The notes: generated by a model from the sequence alone, not told the origin. A stretch of 64,000 bases of DNA from Anoxybacteroides voinovskiense (GCF_014196205.1 NZ_JACIDE010000002.1:151819-215818), one strand, 5' to 3'; positions 52,696 to 61,620 are shown, counted from the first letter of the stretch. Numbers and translations are program-made.

Positions 52696-53784
52696 ATGAA
52701 GAAAAAACGCATTGGTGGTTTAGCGCTTTCTCTTGTGTTAGCTGCTGGTACATTGCTCGGCGGTTGTGGACAAGGACAGAAAGCAGGAGAAAAGAAAGAC
52801 AATTTCACAGTAGCAATGGTAACAGACGTTGGCGGAATTGACGACAAATCGTTCAACCAGTCTGCATGGGAAGGATTGCAAAAGTTCGGTGAAGAAAATG
52901 GCATGAAAAAAGGAAAAGACGGCTATGACTATTTGCAATCGCAAAGCGATGCAGACTATTCTACAAACTTAAACAAACTAGCGCGCAGCAACTTTGACTT
53001 AATTTATGGTATCGGCTTTTTAATGACAGATGCGATTACAAAAATCGCAGAACAAAAGCCGAAACAAAAATTCGCCATCGTTGACAGTGTGGTTGATAAA
53101 CCAAACGTAGCAAGCATTACGTTCAAAGAGCATGAAGGTTCATTCCTTGTCGGGGTTGTCGCAGGATTGACAACGAAAACGAACAAAATCGGTTTCGTTG
53201 GCGGAATGGAAATTCCATTAATTGAGAAATTCGAAAGCGGCTTCCGCGCAGGGGTTAAAGCGGTGAATCCGAAAGCAACGGTGGAAGTACAATATGCTGG
53301 TGCGTTCGACCAAGCGGACAAAGGAAAAGCGATTGCCTCTAGCATGTACGCTTCTGGCATTGACGTCATTTACCATGCAGCAGGGGCAACAGGTAACGGT
53401 GTGTTCTCTGAAGCAAAAGACTTAAAAACAAAAGACCCTAACCGTGAACTTTGGGTTATCGGTGTAGACAAAGACCAAGCGCCAGAAGGGGAAGTAAAAG
53501 TAGGCGACAAAACATACAACGTCACATTAACATCTATGGTAAAACGTGTAGACGTAGCAGTATATGACGTAGCGAAGAAAACAAAAGAAGGACAATTCCC
53601 TGGCGGCAAAGTGCTTGAGTACGGTCTTCCTGAAAACGGGGTAGGCATTGCGCCAACACAAGATAACATTAAACCAGACATCTTAAAAGTAGTTGATGAA
53701 TGGAAACAAAAAATTATTAACGGCGAAGTGAAAGTGCCAACGACTCGCGACGAATACAAACAATTTGAAGCGAATTTGAAATAA
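52696..53784 (+). CDS. BMP-family substrate-binding lipoprotein (nucleoside ABC transporter)
   Basis: A 362-residue lipoprotein with a Lys/Arg-rich signal peptide and lipobox LLGGC (Cys near residue 24). The mature part is a BMP/PnrA-type binding protein: [47 protein letters not shown] and [12 protein letters not shown]. Homologues (NupN, PnrA, Med) bind purine nucleosides. It is followed by twin hairpins and then ATPase and permease genes. A GGGGGTAG site precedes the ATG. Confidence 0.93.
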   Translation: MKKKRIGGLALSLVLAAGTLLGGCGQGQKAGEKKDNFTVAMVTDVGGIDDKSFNQSAWEGLQKFGEENGMKKGKDGYDYLQSQSDADYSTNLNKLARSNFDLIYGIGFLMTDAITKIAEQKPKQKFAIVDSVVDKPNVASITFKEHEGSFLVGVVAGLTTKTNKIGFVGGMEIPLIEKFESGFRAGVKAVNPKATVEVQYAGAFDQADKGKAIASSMYASGIDVIYHAAGATGNGVFSEAKDLKTKDPNRELWVIGVDKDQAPEGEVKVGDKTYNVTLTSMVKRVDVAVYDVAKKTKEGQFPGGKVLEYGLPENGVGIAPTQDNIKPDILKVVDEWKQKIINGEVKVPTTRDEYKQFEANLK

Positions 53785-53790
53785 CACAAT

Positions 53791-53828
53791 CGAATAAAAA
53801 GGCTAGTGTATGCTAGCCTTTTTATTCG
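53791..53828 (+). terminator. Strong hairpin 1 after the binding-protein gene
   Basis: A perfect 16-bp stem: 53791-53806 pairs with 53813-53828 (core AAAAAGGCTAG / CTAGCCTTTTT) around TGTATG. Poly-A and poly-T tracts on both arms make it active in either direction. Confidence 0.9.
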
Positions 53829-53840
53829 CTAAAAATCGTT

Positions 53841-53876
53841 AAATAAAAAGTTGCAAGCAATTGTAACTTTTTATTT
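53841..53876 (+). terminator. Strong hairpin 2 upstream of the ATPase gene
   Basis: A second 16-bp stem: 53841-53856 pairs with 53861-53876, one G-U pair, with loop GCAA (GNRA type) and a T-run on the 3' arm. It ends 40 bases before the ATPase start, in the same intergenic gap as hairpin 1. Confidence 0.75.
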
Positions 53877-53915
53877 GATGATTTCTAACAGCTCATTTAA
53901 GAGGAGTGAATTTGT

Positions 53916-55445
53916 TTGGAATACGTAATTGAAATGCTTAATATTCGGAAGGTATTTGGCAATTTCGTTGCAAACGACAACATTACACTCCAAGTGAAAA
54001 AAGGAGAAATTCACGCCTTGCTTGGAGAAAATGGTGCCGGTAAGTCGACGCTCATGAACGTATTGTTCGGTCTTTATCAACCGGACGGCGGCGAAATTCG
54101 TGTCAAAGGACAGCCAGTAAAAATCGCCAATCCGAACGTGGCTAATGACCTTGGCATCGGGATGGTACACCAACATTTTATGCTTGTCGATACGTTTACG
54201 GTCACAGAAAATATTATTTTAGGAAGCGAGCCGACAAAAGGCGGGACGATCGATATTAAACGTGCGGAAGAACAAGTGCGCGAACTATCGGAACGTTACG
54301 GGCTAGCGGTCGATCCAACGGCGAAAATTTCCGATATTTCCGTGGGAATGCAACAACGGGTAGAAATTTTAAAGACGCTTTACCGCGGGGCGGAAATTTT
54401 AATTTTCGACGAGCCGACAGCTGTGTTAACGCCACAAGAAATTCAAGAGTTAATTCAAATTATGCGTGCGCTCGTTCGCGAAGGGAAATCGATTATTTTA
54501 ATTACGCATAAGTTGAAAGAAATTATGGAAGTATGCGACCGCGTCACCGTTATTCGCCGCGGGAAAGGCATTGGGACGCTTAACGTTTCCGAAACGAATC
54601 CGAACGAATTAGCAGCATTAATGGTTGGGCGTGAAGTGCATTTTAAAACAGAGAAAAAACCATCTCAACCAGGAAAAGAAGTGTTAGAGATTCGTGATTT
54701 AGTAGTGAAAGATGCGCGCGGGGTGACGGTTGTCGATCATTTAAATTTGACCGTTCGTGCTGGCGAAATTGTCGGGATTGCTGGGGTTGACGGCAACGGG
54801 CAGACAGAATTAGTGGAAGCGATTACAGGATTAATCAAAGCAGAATCTGGTTCGATTAAGCTAAATGGAAATGACATTTTTAACTTGTCACCGCGAAAAA
54901 TTATGGAAGCAGGAGTCGGTCACATTCCACAAGACCGCCATAAACACGGACTTGTCCTTGACTTCCCAATCGGGGAAAATATGGTGCTACAAACGTACTA
55001 TAAAGAACCATACTCCAAACGAGGAATTTTAAACTTTAAAGCTATTTATGAAAAAGCGCGCCAGCTAATCGCTGAGTTTGACGTGCGGACGCCAGATGAA
55101 TATACGCAAGCGCGGGCGCTTTCCGGTGGGAACCAACAAAAAGCGATTATCGGTCGCGAAGTAGATCGCAACCCAGATTTGCTCATTGCTGCACAGCCGA
55201 CGCGCGGGCTTGACGTCGGGGCGATCGAATTTATTCATAAACGGCTGATTGAACAACGTGACCAAGGAAAAGCCGTTCTTCTCGTTTCGTTTGAATTGGA
55301 CGAAGTAATGAACGTAAGCGACCGAATTGCGGTCATTTACGAAGGAAAAATTGTGGCGATTGTTGATCCGAAAGAAACGACAGAACAAGAACTAGGATTA
55401 TTAATGGCAGGAAGTAAACGGAAGGAAGCAGGTGTTTCTTCATGA
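53916..55445 (+). CDS. nupO: Nucleoside ABC transporter ATP-binding protein (NupO type)
   Basis: A 509-residue protein with two ABC domains, as in sugar and nucleoside importers. Domain 1: Walker A GENGAGKST, signature ISVGMQQ, Walker B ILIFDEPT. Domain 2: degenerate Walker A GVDGNGQTE, canonical signature LSGGNQQ, Walker B region LLIAAQPTRGLD. This asymmetry is normal for the family. The start is TTG 53916 behind GAGGAGTG. It overlaps nupP by 4 bases. Confidence 0.95.
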   Translation: MEYVIEMLNIRKVFGNFVANDNITLQVKKGEIHALLGENGAGKSTLMNVLFGLYQPDGGEIRVKGQPVKIANPNVANDLGIGMVHQHFMLVDTFTVTENIILGSEPTKGGTIDIKRAEEQVRELSERYGLAVDPTAKISDISVGMQQRVEILKTLYRGAEILIFDEPTAVLTPQEIQELIQIMRALVREGKSIILITHKLKEIMEVCDRVTVIRRGKGIGTLNVSETNPNELAALMVGREVHFKTEKKPSQPGKEVLEIRDLVVKDARGVTVVDHLNLTVRAGEIVGIAGVDGNGQTELVEAITGLIKAESGSIKLNGNDIFNLSPRKIMEAGVGHIPQDRHKHGLVLDFPIGENMVLQTYYKEPYSKRGILNFKAIYEKARQLIAEFDVRTPDEYTQARALSGGNQQKAIIGREVDRNPDLLIAAQPTRGLDVGAIEFIHKRLIEQRDQGKAVLLVSFELDEVMNVSDRIAVIYEGKIVAIVDPKETTEQELGLLMAGSKRKEAGVSS

Positions 55446-56488
55446 GTTCAAATCGTGTAACAAATTTTCTTGTTCCTGTATTTGCTGTATTGCTCGGCAT
55501 GATTGCTGGTTCGATTGTCATGCTTGTTAGCGGGTACGACCCAATTGCTGGCTATTCTGCACTCGTATACGGAGCGTTTGGTGATAGCTACTATATCGGG
55601 GAGACGATTCGACAAGCAACGCCATACATTCTTGCGGGGCTAGCAGTGGCATTTGCGTTCCGTACCGGATTGTTTAACATCGGTGTCGAGGGGCAACTTA
55701 TTGTTGGTTGGCTTGCGGCGGTATGGGTTGGTGTTTCATTTGATCTACCGAAAATCATTCATTTGCCGCTAGCGATTTTAGCAGCTGCCGCAGCGGGAGC
55801 GTTATGGGCGTTTATTCCAGGCTTTTTGAAAGCGCGATTTAAAGTACATGAAGTTATTATTACGATTATGATGAACTATATCGCTTTGCACGTGTCCAAC
55901 GCTGTTATTCGTTCTGTGTTGTCAGATAAAGGCTTTAAGTCCGCAAAAGTGCACGCTTCGGCGTCATTACAATCAGAGTTTTTGCAATCGATTACGGATT
56001 ATTCGACATTGCATTACGGAATTATTGTTGCGCTTATCGGTGCGGTTGTCATGTGGTTTTTACTAGAAAAAACGACAAAAGGATATGAGTTGCGTGCGGT
56101 TGGGTTTAACCAACACGCTTCCCAATATGCAGGGATGAACGTGCCGCGCAACATTATTTTAGCGATGGTTATTTCCGGTGCGTTCGCCGGAGTTGCTGGG
56201 GCGATGGAAGGACTAGGAACATTTGGGAATATTTCTGTAAAAGCTGGCTTTACAGGTGTCGGGTTTGACGGAATCGCGGTTGCGTTACTTGGCAGCAACA
56301 ACGCGTTCGGGATTATTTTATCGGCGTTTTTATTTGGTGCGTTGAAAGTAGGAGCGCTTGAAATGCCGTCAAGTGCGGATGTACCAACAGAACTTGTCGA
56401 TATTGTCATTGCGCTCATCATCTTCTTTGTCGCATCTAGTTACTTAATTCGTTTGTTACTATCTCGTTTTCAAAAGGAGGGAAAATAA
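55442..56488 (+). CDS. nupP: Nucleoside ABC transporter permease (NupP type)
   Basis: A 348-residue permease of the BPD_transp_2 family with about nine hydrophobic helices and the conserved FRTGLFNIGVEGQL and GFNQHASQYAGMNV segments. It begins in an ATGA overlap with nupO. With NupQ it forms the membrane channel. The gene ends directly before nupQ. Confidence 0.93.
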   Translation: MSSNRVTNFLVPVFAVLLGMIAGSIVMLVSGYDPIAGYSALVYGAFGDSYYIGETIRQATPYILAGLAVAFAFRTGLFNIGVEGQLIVGWLAAVWVGVSFDLPKIIHLPLAILAAAAAGALWAFIPGFLKARFKVHEVIITIMMNYIALHVSNAVIRSVLSDKGFKSAKVHASASLQSEFLQSITDYSTLHYGIIVALIGAVVMWFLLEKTTKGYELRAVGFNQHASQYAGMNVPRNIILAMVISGAFAGVAGAMEGLGTFGNISVKAGFTGVGFDGIAVALLGSNNAFGIILSAFLFGALKVGALEMPSSADVPTELVDIVIALIIFFVASSYLIRLLLSRFQKEGK

Positions 56489-57448
56489 GTGGGCGTTTAT
56501 GAGGCTTTACAAATTATTGTTCCTTCGGCGATTTTCTTTGCCGCTCCACTTATTTTCACGGCGCTTGGCGGCGTATTTAGCGAACGTTCCGGTGTCGTTA
56601 ACATTGGCTTAGAAGGGTTAATGGTTATTGGAGCGTTTACAAGCGTTGTGTTTAACTTAACGTTTGCTGATCGATTCGGCGAACTTACTCCTTGGTTGGC
56701 GCTTTTAGTCGCGATGGTAGTCGGTGCGGTTTTTTCACTTCTTCATGCCGTGGCATCCATTACGTTTCGTGCCGATCAAGTCGTCAGCGGCGTAGCCATT
56801 AACTTTTTAGCGGTTGGACTTTCGCTTTTTTTAGTGAAAAAAATGTACGGAAAAGGGCAAACGGATCAAATTCAGGTCGGTTTTGACAAAATTGATATCC
56901 CTGTGTTAAGCCATATTCCGGTGATTGGCCCACTCTTTTTCGCAAACGGCTACATTCCGTCATATATTGCGATTGCGTTAGCGTTCGTTGTTTGGTATAT
57001 TTTGTTTAAAACTCCGTTTGGTCTTCGCTTACGTGCCGTTGGGGAACATCCGATGGCGGCGGATACAATGGGAATTAACGTTACGAAAATGCGCTATATT
57101 GCCGTAATGATTAGCGGTGCGTTAGGCGGTATTGGCGGTGCGGTATATGCGACAATCATCTCACGTGATTTTAGCCATGCGACGATTTCTGGGCACGGGT
57201 TTATGGCGCTTGCAGCGATGATTTTCGGGAAATGGCATCCGCTTGGTGCGATGGGAGCTGCCCTGTTTTTCGGCGTAGCACAAAGTTTGAGTATCGTTGG
57301 CCAAGCGATTCCGTTCTTAAAAAATGTGCCGACCGTTTACTTATTAATCGCGCCATATGTATTAACGATTTTAGCGCTTGCTGGATTCATCGGTCGTGCC
57401 GATGCGCCAAAAGCGCTCGGAACGCCGTATGTAAAAGGGAAACGGTAA
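56489..57448 (+). CDS. nupQ: Nucleoside ABC transporter permease (NupQ type)
   Basis: A 319-residue permease of the same family as NupP, with FSERSGVVNIGLEGLMVIG near the N-terminus and RAVGEHPMAADTMGINV in the middle. GTG 56489 follows AAAGGAGGG, with no gap from nupP. It ends the regulator-transporter cluster and is followed by a strong terminator. Confidence 0.93.
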   Translation: MGVYEALQIIVPSAIFFAAPLIFTALGGVFSERSGVVNIGLEGLMVIGAFTSVVFNLTFADRFGELTPWLALLVAMVVGAVFSLLHAVASITFRADQVVSGVAINFLAVGLSLFLVKKMYGKGQTDQIQVGFDKIDIPVLSHIPVIGPLFFANGYIPSYIAIALAFVVWYILFKTPFGLRLRAVGEHPMAADTMGINVTKMRYIAVMISGALGGIGGAVYATIISRDFSHATISGHGFMALAAMIFGKWHPLGAMGAALFFGVAQSLSIVGQAIPFLKNVPTVYLLIAPYVLTILALAGFIGRADAPKALGTPYVKGKR

Positions 57449-57451
57449 AAA

Positions 57452-57488
57452 GCAAAAGAACTCGACATTTCGTCGGGTTCTTTTTTGC
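57452..57488 (+). terminator. Rho-independent terminator after nupQ
   Basis: A stem of about 15 bp (AAAAGAACTCGAC 57454-57466 with GTCGGGTTCTTTT 57472-57484, one U-G pair) with a T-run. Confidence 0.88.
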
Positions 57489-57558
57489 ATTTTCTGTTTA
57501 GAAAACGGTATATTGATGATAAGGCAGCAAAGAGTAGGAAATAGTAACATAAACAGGT

Positions 57559-57798
57559 GTGTTGATTAACCAATAAAAACCAGTTGACATCGCTCTATTT
57601 CTAGCTTTTCTGCCTTAGTCGGCAAGCGAACCGCTTGCCGACTGGGCATGCGCGCAGCATGCCCTCCTCGAACAATGAACGCTTTGCGGGCAAATGTCAT
57701 TTGCCCGCCGGCGTTCTTGTTCGAGGGAAGAGGCAGAAAAGCTTGTGTTCAGTCATATGATTCTGTGTTTTTTTAGTAAAATAATGGATAATCAACAC
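57559..57798 (+). repeat. 240-bp nested inverted-repeat element with cloverleaf core
   Basis: This fills most of the 357-base gap between nupQ and the convergent small gene. The ends are a 14-base inverted repeat with one mismatch (57559-57572, GTGTTGATTAACCA; 57785-57798). Inside, a perfect 13-bp stem (57603-57615 with 57731-57743) encloses three hairpins: A 57617-57628/57632-57643 (12 bp), B 57644-57651/57657-57664 (8 bp), C 57666-57675/57717-57726, 57677-57682/57711-57716 and 57687-57695/57699-57707 (25 bp in three segments). No ORF and no clear target duplication. It looks like a MITE or a structured RNA; I do not recognise it. Confidence 0.75.
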
Positions 57799-57805
57799 CC
57801 TTGTG

Positions 57806-58087
57806 CTAAAATAAAATTTGCTCCATCACTTCTAAATGCAGGTCAATTAAATCTAGTTTTTCCGCTTCTGCTAAAGGTGCGGCCATGATTCGTTTGACGG
57901 CATAATGAAATTTTACTTCTGGCGCTTGCCGAACGCGCGGATGGGTCATTTCATCGCGCAACTCTTTTTCTATCGCCTCATAAAGCAACGCTTTACACGT
58001 TTCTTCTGTCAACGCCTCCTCTTTTGCAAGCGACCGGTTCGACCAAAGCGAGCGGTATGCTTCAAAAAGTTGCATAAACGTAAGCAC
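57806..58087 (-). CDS. Small helical protein of unknown function
   Basis: A 93-residue protein on the minus strand, convergent with nupQ. GTG at 58087 is chosen because GGGGGG (complement of 58094-58099) lies 7 bases upstream; the ATG at 58075 would be 18 bases away. It is soluble, rich in Glu, Leu and Ala, and probably all-helical (EALTEETCKALLYEAIEKEL). I do not recognise the family. A good promoter upstream supports expression. The first bases of its terminator region abut the nested inverted-repeat element. Confidence 0.7.
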   Translation of the reverse strand: MLTFMQLFEAYRSLWSNRSLAKEEALTEETCKALLYEAIEKELRDEMTHPRVRQAPEVKFHYAVKRIMAAPLAEAEKLDLIDLHLEVMEQILF

Positions 58088-58122
58088 AAAAAGCCCCCCT
58101 TTGTTCCGTTTGTACGGTTATC

Positions 58123-58151
58123 ATTATACAAGCGAAGAGAGAAAATGTGAA
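58123..58151 (-). promoter_or_regulatory. Predicted sigma-A promoter of the minus-strand small gene
   Basis: On the minus strand, TTCACA (58151-58146), 17-base spacer, TATAAT (58128-58123), 36 bases before the GTG start. Confidence 0.6.
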
Positions 58152-58260
58152 AAATTTTTCATGAACATATTAACGCTTGTTCATATCCGTTTTTCGTTCG
58201 TTTCATTTGCAAACCGTACGATTAGAACTGTAAAACATACCATGACAAGGAGGAACAAAA

Positions 58261-58881
58261 ATGAACAAAAAATTTCTCATCCCAGCATTAGCACTTTCCA
58301 TCGTTGGAGGTGGAATCGTCGGCGCTACATTCAAGCATGATGCGTTTGCCGCAAGCAAAACGCAAGCAACAAAAGAGGTATCTGACGAACAAGAGCAGGA
58401 TCAACTGCAAGCAAAAGCGAAAATTACGGAGAAAGAAGCGATGGACATTGCATTGCAACATGTAAAAGGGCAAGAAAATGGAACAGAACTTGAGAATGAA
58501 GACGGTGTCGTTGTGTATGCGGTCGAAGTGAAAGATGAACAAGGAAAACTATCAGATGTGAAAGTCGATGCGCAAACAGGTGTGGTAGTGAAGATTGACA
58601 AAAACGATCAAGACAAAGCAGAAGGAGAAGTAAGCGACAACGAAACGAACGATGACGCGAAAGGAAGCGAGGCAGATTCCGTCAACATCACGAAAGAAGA
58701 AGCAACAACGATTGCGCTACATCAAGTGAGCGGCAAAGTAACAGAAGCAACGATTGAAAAAGATAACGATGAAACGGTTTATAGCATTACGGTGCAAACA
58801 GACAACGGAAAGCAAGAAGTGAAAATCGATGCAGAAACTGGAAAAGTGGTAAAAGTAGAAGCTGACGACGAAAATGAATGA
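58261..58881 (+). CDS. Secreted protein with two PepSY domains (YkoI-like)
   Basis: A 206-residue protein with a signal peptide (KK...LIPALALSIVGGGIVGA, cleavage probably after DAFA near residue 31). Two PepSY units follow: ITEKEAMDIALQHV...VDAQTGVVVKID and ITKEEATTIALHQV...IDAETGKVVKVE, separated by an acidic Asp/Glu/Asn linker. In B. subtilis ykoI, a PepSY protein, adjoins the ykoG-ykoH two-component genes, as here. It is probably an extracytoplasmic sensor or modulator; ligand unknown. Confidence 0.85.
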   Translation: MNKKFLIPALALSIVGGGIVGATFKHDAFAASKTQATKEVSDEQEQDQLQAKAKITEKEAMDIALQHVKGQENGTELENEDGVVVYAVEVKDEQGKLSDVKVDAQTGVVVKIDKNDQDKAEGEVSDNETNDDAKGSEADSVNITKEEATTIALHQVSGKVTEATIEKDNDETVYSITVQTDNGKQEVKIDAETGKVVKVEADDENE

Positions 58882-58888
58882 GTGCTCC

Positions 58889-58921
58889 GTCCCTTCGCTA
58901 TTGGCGAAGGGACTTGTTTTA
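58889..58921 (+). terminator. Terminator after the PepSY gene
   Basis: GTCCCTTCGC (58889-58898) pairs with GCGAAGGGAC (58904-58913), followed by TTGTTTT. Confidence 0.75.
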
Positions 58922-58997
58922 TGAAAAAATTTTCATTTCCTTTCACTTTTTTCTTTAACATCATGCGGTATGATAAATACAAAAGGAGTGAAGACAA

Positions 58998-59525
58998 ATG
59001 AAAGCAGTTTTTTCCCATCCCATTCTTCATGTAGGAGTGAAAATAGCAGGCGCGCTGTTAGCTTCATTAAGTGTTGCGTTATTTGTGCTTATCTGGTTAA
59101 CCGGACAAGCACCACATAAAGAACTATACAAACTGTTAGGAACGCTAGCAGAATTTAGCGCAATCGCCGGTGGCGGAATGTGGCTCGTTCGCCATGCGTT
59201 TATGCAAGGAAAGAAGCGAAATATTCGTTGGCAGCACGACCTAAAAGAAGCGTTTCTTTTTTTCCGAAAACACCATACGTTATTTGGCTATCTTGCGCTT
59301 TTTCTTGTCATTAGTCATGGCACATATTTTTTCTTGCATCATGACGATAAAATGGGCAGAGTATATAGCGGCATTGGAGCGTTCGTCGCCTTGCTTCTTG
59401 TGAGTACGCTCGGGTATGTGTTACAACGGTTTAACAAAGGAAAACAGGGCAGAAGCTATAAAAAGTTACATCAATGGGCCGCGCTTTTATTTGGCGGCGC
59501 TTTAGCCGTCCACTTGCTTATGTAG
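58998..59525 (+). CDS. Four-helix membrane protein with paired histidines, possibly b-type heme binding
   Basis: A 175-residue membrane protein with about four hydrophobic helices (about 12-34, 46-66, 95-112, 122-143) and a fifth at the C-terminus (157-175). Histidines H93/H107 and H158/H172 are each 14 residues apart on hydrophobic helices, a spacing typical of bis-His heme ligands in cytochrome-b and ferric-reductase-like proteins. I infer a heme or redox role but do not recognise the exact family. ATG 58998 follows AAAGGAGTG. It is 14 bases from a response regulator gene. Confidence 0.65.
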   Translation: MKAVFSHPILHVGVKIAGALLASLSVALFVLIWLTGQAPHKELYKLLGTLAEFSAIAGGGMWLVRHAFMQGKKRNIRWQHDLKEAFLFFRKHHTLFGYLALFLVISHGTYFFLHHDDKMGRVYSGIGAFVALLLVSTLGYVLQRFNKGKQGRSYKKLHQWAALLFGGALAVHLLM

Positions 59526-59539
59526 AGGAGGGAAGGGAG

Positions 59540-60214
59540 ATGTACCGACTGTTAGTAATTGAAGACGAAGAAGGATTGGCGGAATTTTTAGAACTTGAAC
59601 TCCGATACGAAGGATACGAAGTGGATGTAGCACATGACGGGAGAAGTGGGCTTGATTTAGCCATAAAAAACGATTACGACGTTATTTTGCTTGATTTGAT
59701 GCTACCGGGGTTGAATGGCGTGGAAGTTTGTCGCCGTTTGCGAAATGAAAAAGAGACACCGATTATTATGTTAACCGCAAGAGATAGCGTCATGGATCGT
59801 GTCATGGGGCTCGATAGTGGGGCAGATGATTATGTCGTTAAACCGTTTGCGATTGAAGAGTTGTTAGCACGAATTCGCGTCATTTTGCGTCGCGAAGAAA
59901 AACGGGAAGCAAAACCGCCCCTTTTGACGTTTAAAGATTTAGAGTTGGACATTGAATCCCGCGTGCTCAAACGCGGAAAAGAACTGATTGAGCTAACCAA
60001 TAAAGAATTTGAGCTCCTTTTAACGTTTATGAGAAATATTAACCGCGTATTAACGCGCGAGATGTTATTAGATCAAGTATGGGGCTATGATTATGCTGTA
60101 GAAACGAACGTGGTCGATGTGTATGTCCGCTATTTGCGCAATAAACTAAATGCAGAAGATAAAGAACAATATATCCAGACCGTTCGGGGAGTTGGATATG
60201 TGATGCGCCAATGA
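59540..60214 (+). CDS. OmpR-family response regulator (YkoG/ArlR-like)
   Basis: A 224-residue regulator with a receiver domain (VIEDEEGLAEFLELEL; phosphoacceptor D52 in LLDLMLPG; conserved Lys in VVKPF) and a C-terminal winged helix (LTNKEFELLLTF, VDVYVRYLRNKL, VRGVGYV). ATG 59540 behind GGAAGGGAG is used; the longer frame begins inside the upstream gene. Sequence resembles B. subtilis YkoG and staphylococcal ArlR. It overlaps the kinase gene by ATGA. Confidence 0.92.
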   Translation: MYRLLVIEDEEGLAEFLELELRYEGYEVDVAHDGRSGLDLAIKNDYDVILLDLMLPGLNGVEVCRRLRNEKETPIIMLTARDSVMDRVMGLDSGADDYVVKPFAIEELLARIRVILRREEKREAKPPLLTFKDLELDIESRVLKRGKELIELTNKEFELLLTFMRNINRVLTREMLLDQVWGYDYAVETNVVDVYVRYLRNKLNAEDKEQYIQTVRGVGYVMRQ

Positions 60215-61581
60215 TTAAAAAACTTCCGATTAAGTGGAAATTGACGATTTGGTCTTCCGTGTTGTTAAGCGTGCTGTTTATCTCGTACAATTTGTTACAG
60301 TATATCGTAATTGAAAAGTGGAGCGTTAGTTATGAACAACAAAACATGCGGCACCAACTAACGGAAATGGAAGCGTTTTTTAAAGAAAAATCGATTCAAA
60401 CCCCTTCACAATTGCGACGATACGAATCGTATTTTGCGACCATTAATGAGAAAAACCAACTTTTTCGAATATTAGACAAAACAGGAACCCCAATCTTGAC
60501 GGTTTCTCGCGCTGTCCCAAGCGGATGGGTGAAGCCGAAGAACACCACATCGCTACAATATGAAATCGTTCACCATGGGGAGGATCGATTACTTGTTTTA
60601 CGTTCCCCGTTGACGATTTTTCCTGGTACGATCGAAATTGTTCGTAATATGGAGGCGTTTGACTACTTTCGCGATATCATTTTTCTCGTCATGATTGCAA
60701 CGGGAGCAGGCGCGATTATTTTAAGTTTTTTAGGCGGCACGATTATTGCCAAACAACTTCTTGTGAACGTGCAAGCGATGACGAATACGGTGCAAAAAAT
60801 CAAGACAAACGGACTAAATGAACGGGTGCCGATCAATGATACGAATGACGAACTGGCACAGCTCGGCAACCTTTTTAATGACTTAATGGACGATTTAGAA
60901 CAAGCGTTTTTACAGCAAAAACAGTTTGTCGAAGATGCTTCCCACGAATTACGGACGCCGTTAACGATCATTAAAGGGCATTTGACGATGTTAAACCGCT
61001 GGGGGAAACATGACCCAGATGTATTAAATAAATCGCTACAGTCAAGTTTAAAAGAAGTGGATCGGCTCATTCATTTAGTGAATGAATTGTTGCAGCTATC
61101 GCGGACGGAAATAGAAACGATAGAAGCGACAGAAGCAGTAGACGCATGCGCTGTACTAGACTCGGTCGTCCGCAACTTTTCGAGTGTGTATGAAGATTAC
61201 ACGTTCCAACAAATCTGTAGAGAACGTGTGCATATTCCAATCGCCGTTCGGCACCTCGAGCAAATTTTTATTATTTTGTTGGACAATGCGGTGAAATATA
61301 GCCGAGAGTCTCGGAAGGAAATTCACCTTTTCGTCTATAAAGAAAATGGTAAAGCGAACATGGTGATCCAAGATTTTGGCATCGGAATTCCGCAAGAAGA
61401 CATTCCTTACGTCTTTCGTCGCTTTTACCGCGTAGACAAGGCGCGCAGCCGAAAACAAGGGGGCAACGGACTCGGGCTTTCCATCGCCAAACGCCTCGTC
61501 GAAAAATACGACGGAACTATTTCATTGGAAAGCAAAGAAGGGGAAGGAACAAAAGTGGTGGTGGAGTTTCCTATCGTCTAA
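60211..61581 (+). CDS. Sensor histidine kinase (YkoH/ArlS-like)
   Basis: A 456-residue membrane kinase. There are two transmembrane helices (about 11-31 and 152-175) around an extracytoplasmic sensor domain of some 120 residues, then HAMP, HisKA with phospho-His H245 in DASHELRTPLT, and HATPase with DNAVKYS (N box), DFGIGI (G1) and GGNGLGLSIAKR (G2). It phosphorylates the upstream regulator. With the PepSY protein and the heme-like membrane protein it may form an envelope- or redox-sensing unit. Confidence 0.92.
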   Translation: MIKKLPIKWKLTIWSSVLLSVLFISYNLLQYIVIEKWSVSYEQQNMRHQLTEMEAFFKEKSIQTPSQLRRYESYFATINEKNQLFRILDKTGTPILTVSRAVPSGWVKPKNTTSLQYEIVHHGEDRLLVLRSPLTIFPGTIEIVRNMEAFDYFRDIIFLVMIATGAGAIILSFLGGTIIAKQLLVNVQAMTNTVQKIKTNGLNERVPINDTNDELAQLGNLFNDLMDDLEQAFLQQKQFVEDASHELRTPLTIIKGHLTMLNRWGKHDPDVLNKSLQSSLKEVDRLIHLVNELLQLSRTEIETIEATEAVDACAVLDSVVRNFSSVYEDYTFQQICRERVHIPIAVRHLEQIFIILLDNAVKYSRESRKEIHLFVYKENGKANMVIQDFGIGIPQEDIPYVFRRFYRVDKARSRKQGGNGLGLSIAKRLVEKYDGTISLESKEGEGTKVVVEFPIV

Positions 61582-61589
61582 CGTAAGTA

Positions 61590-61620
61590 GGCACTCTTTC
61601 AACTAGAGTGTCTAATTTTA
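61590..61620 (+). terminator. Terminator after the sensor kinase gene
   Basis: An 8-bp stem (61590-61597 with 61605-61612, one G-U pair) with a 7-base loop and a weak T-run. Confidence 0.5.

Noticed and set aside
54772..55203. nupO second domain as a broken ATPase
   Set aside because: The degenerate Walker A of the second half is normal in this sugar/nucleoside importer subfamily, so it is not a sign of decay.
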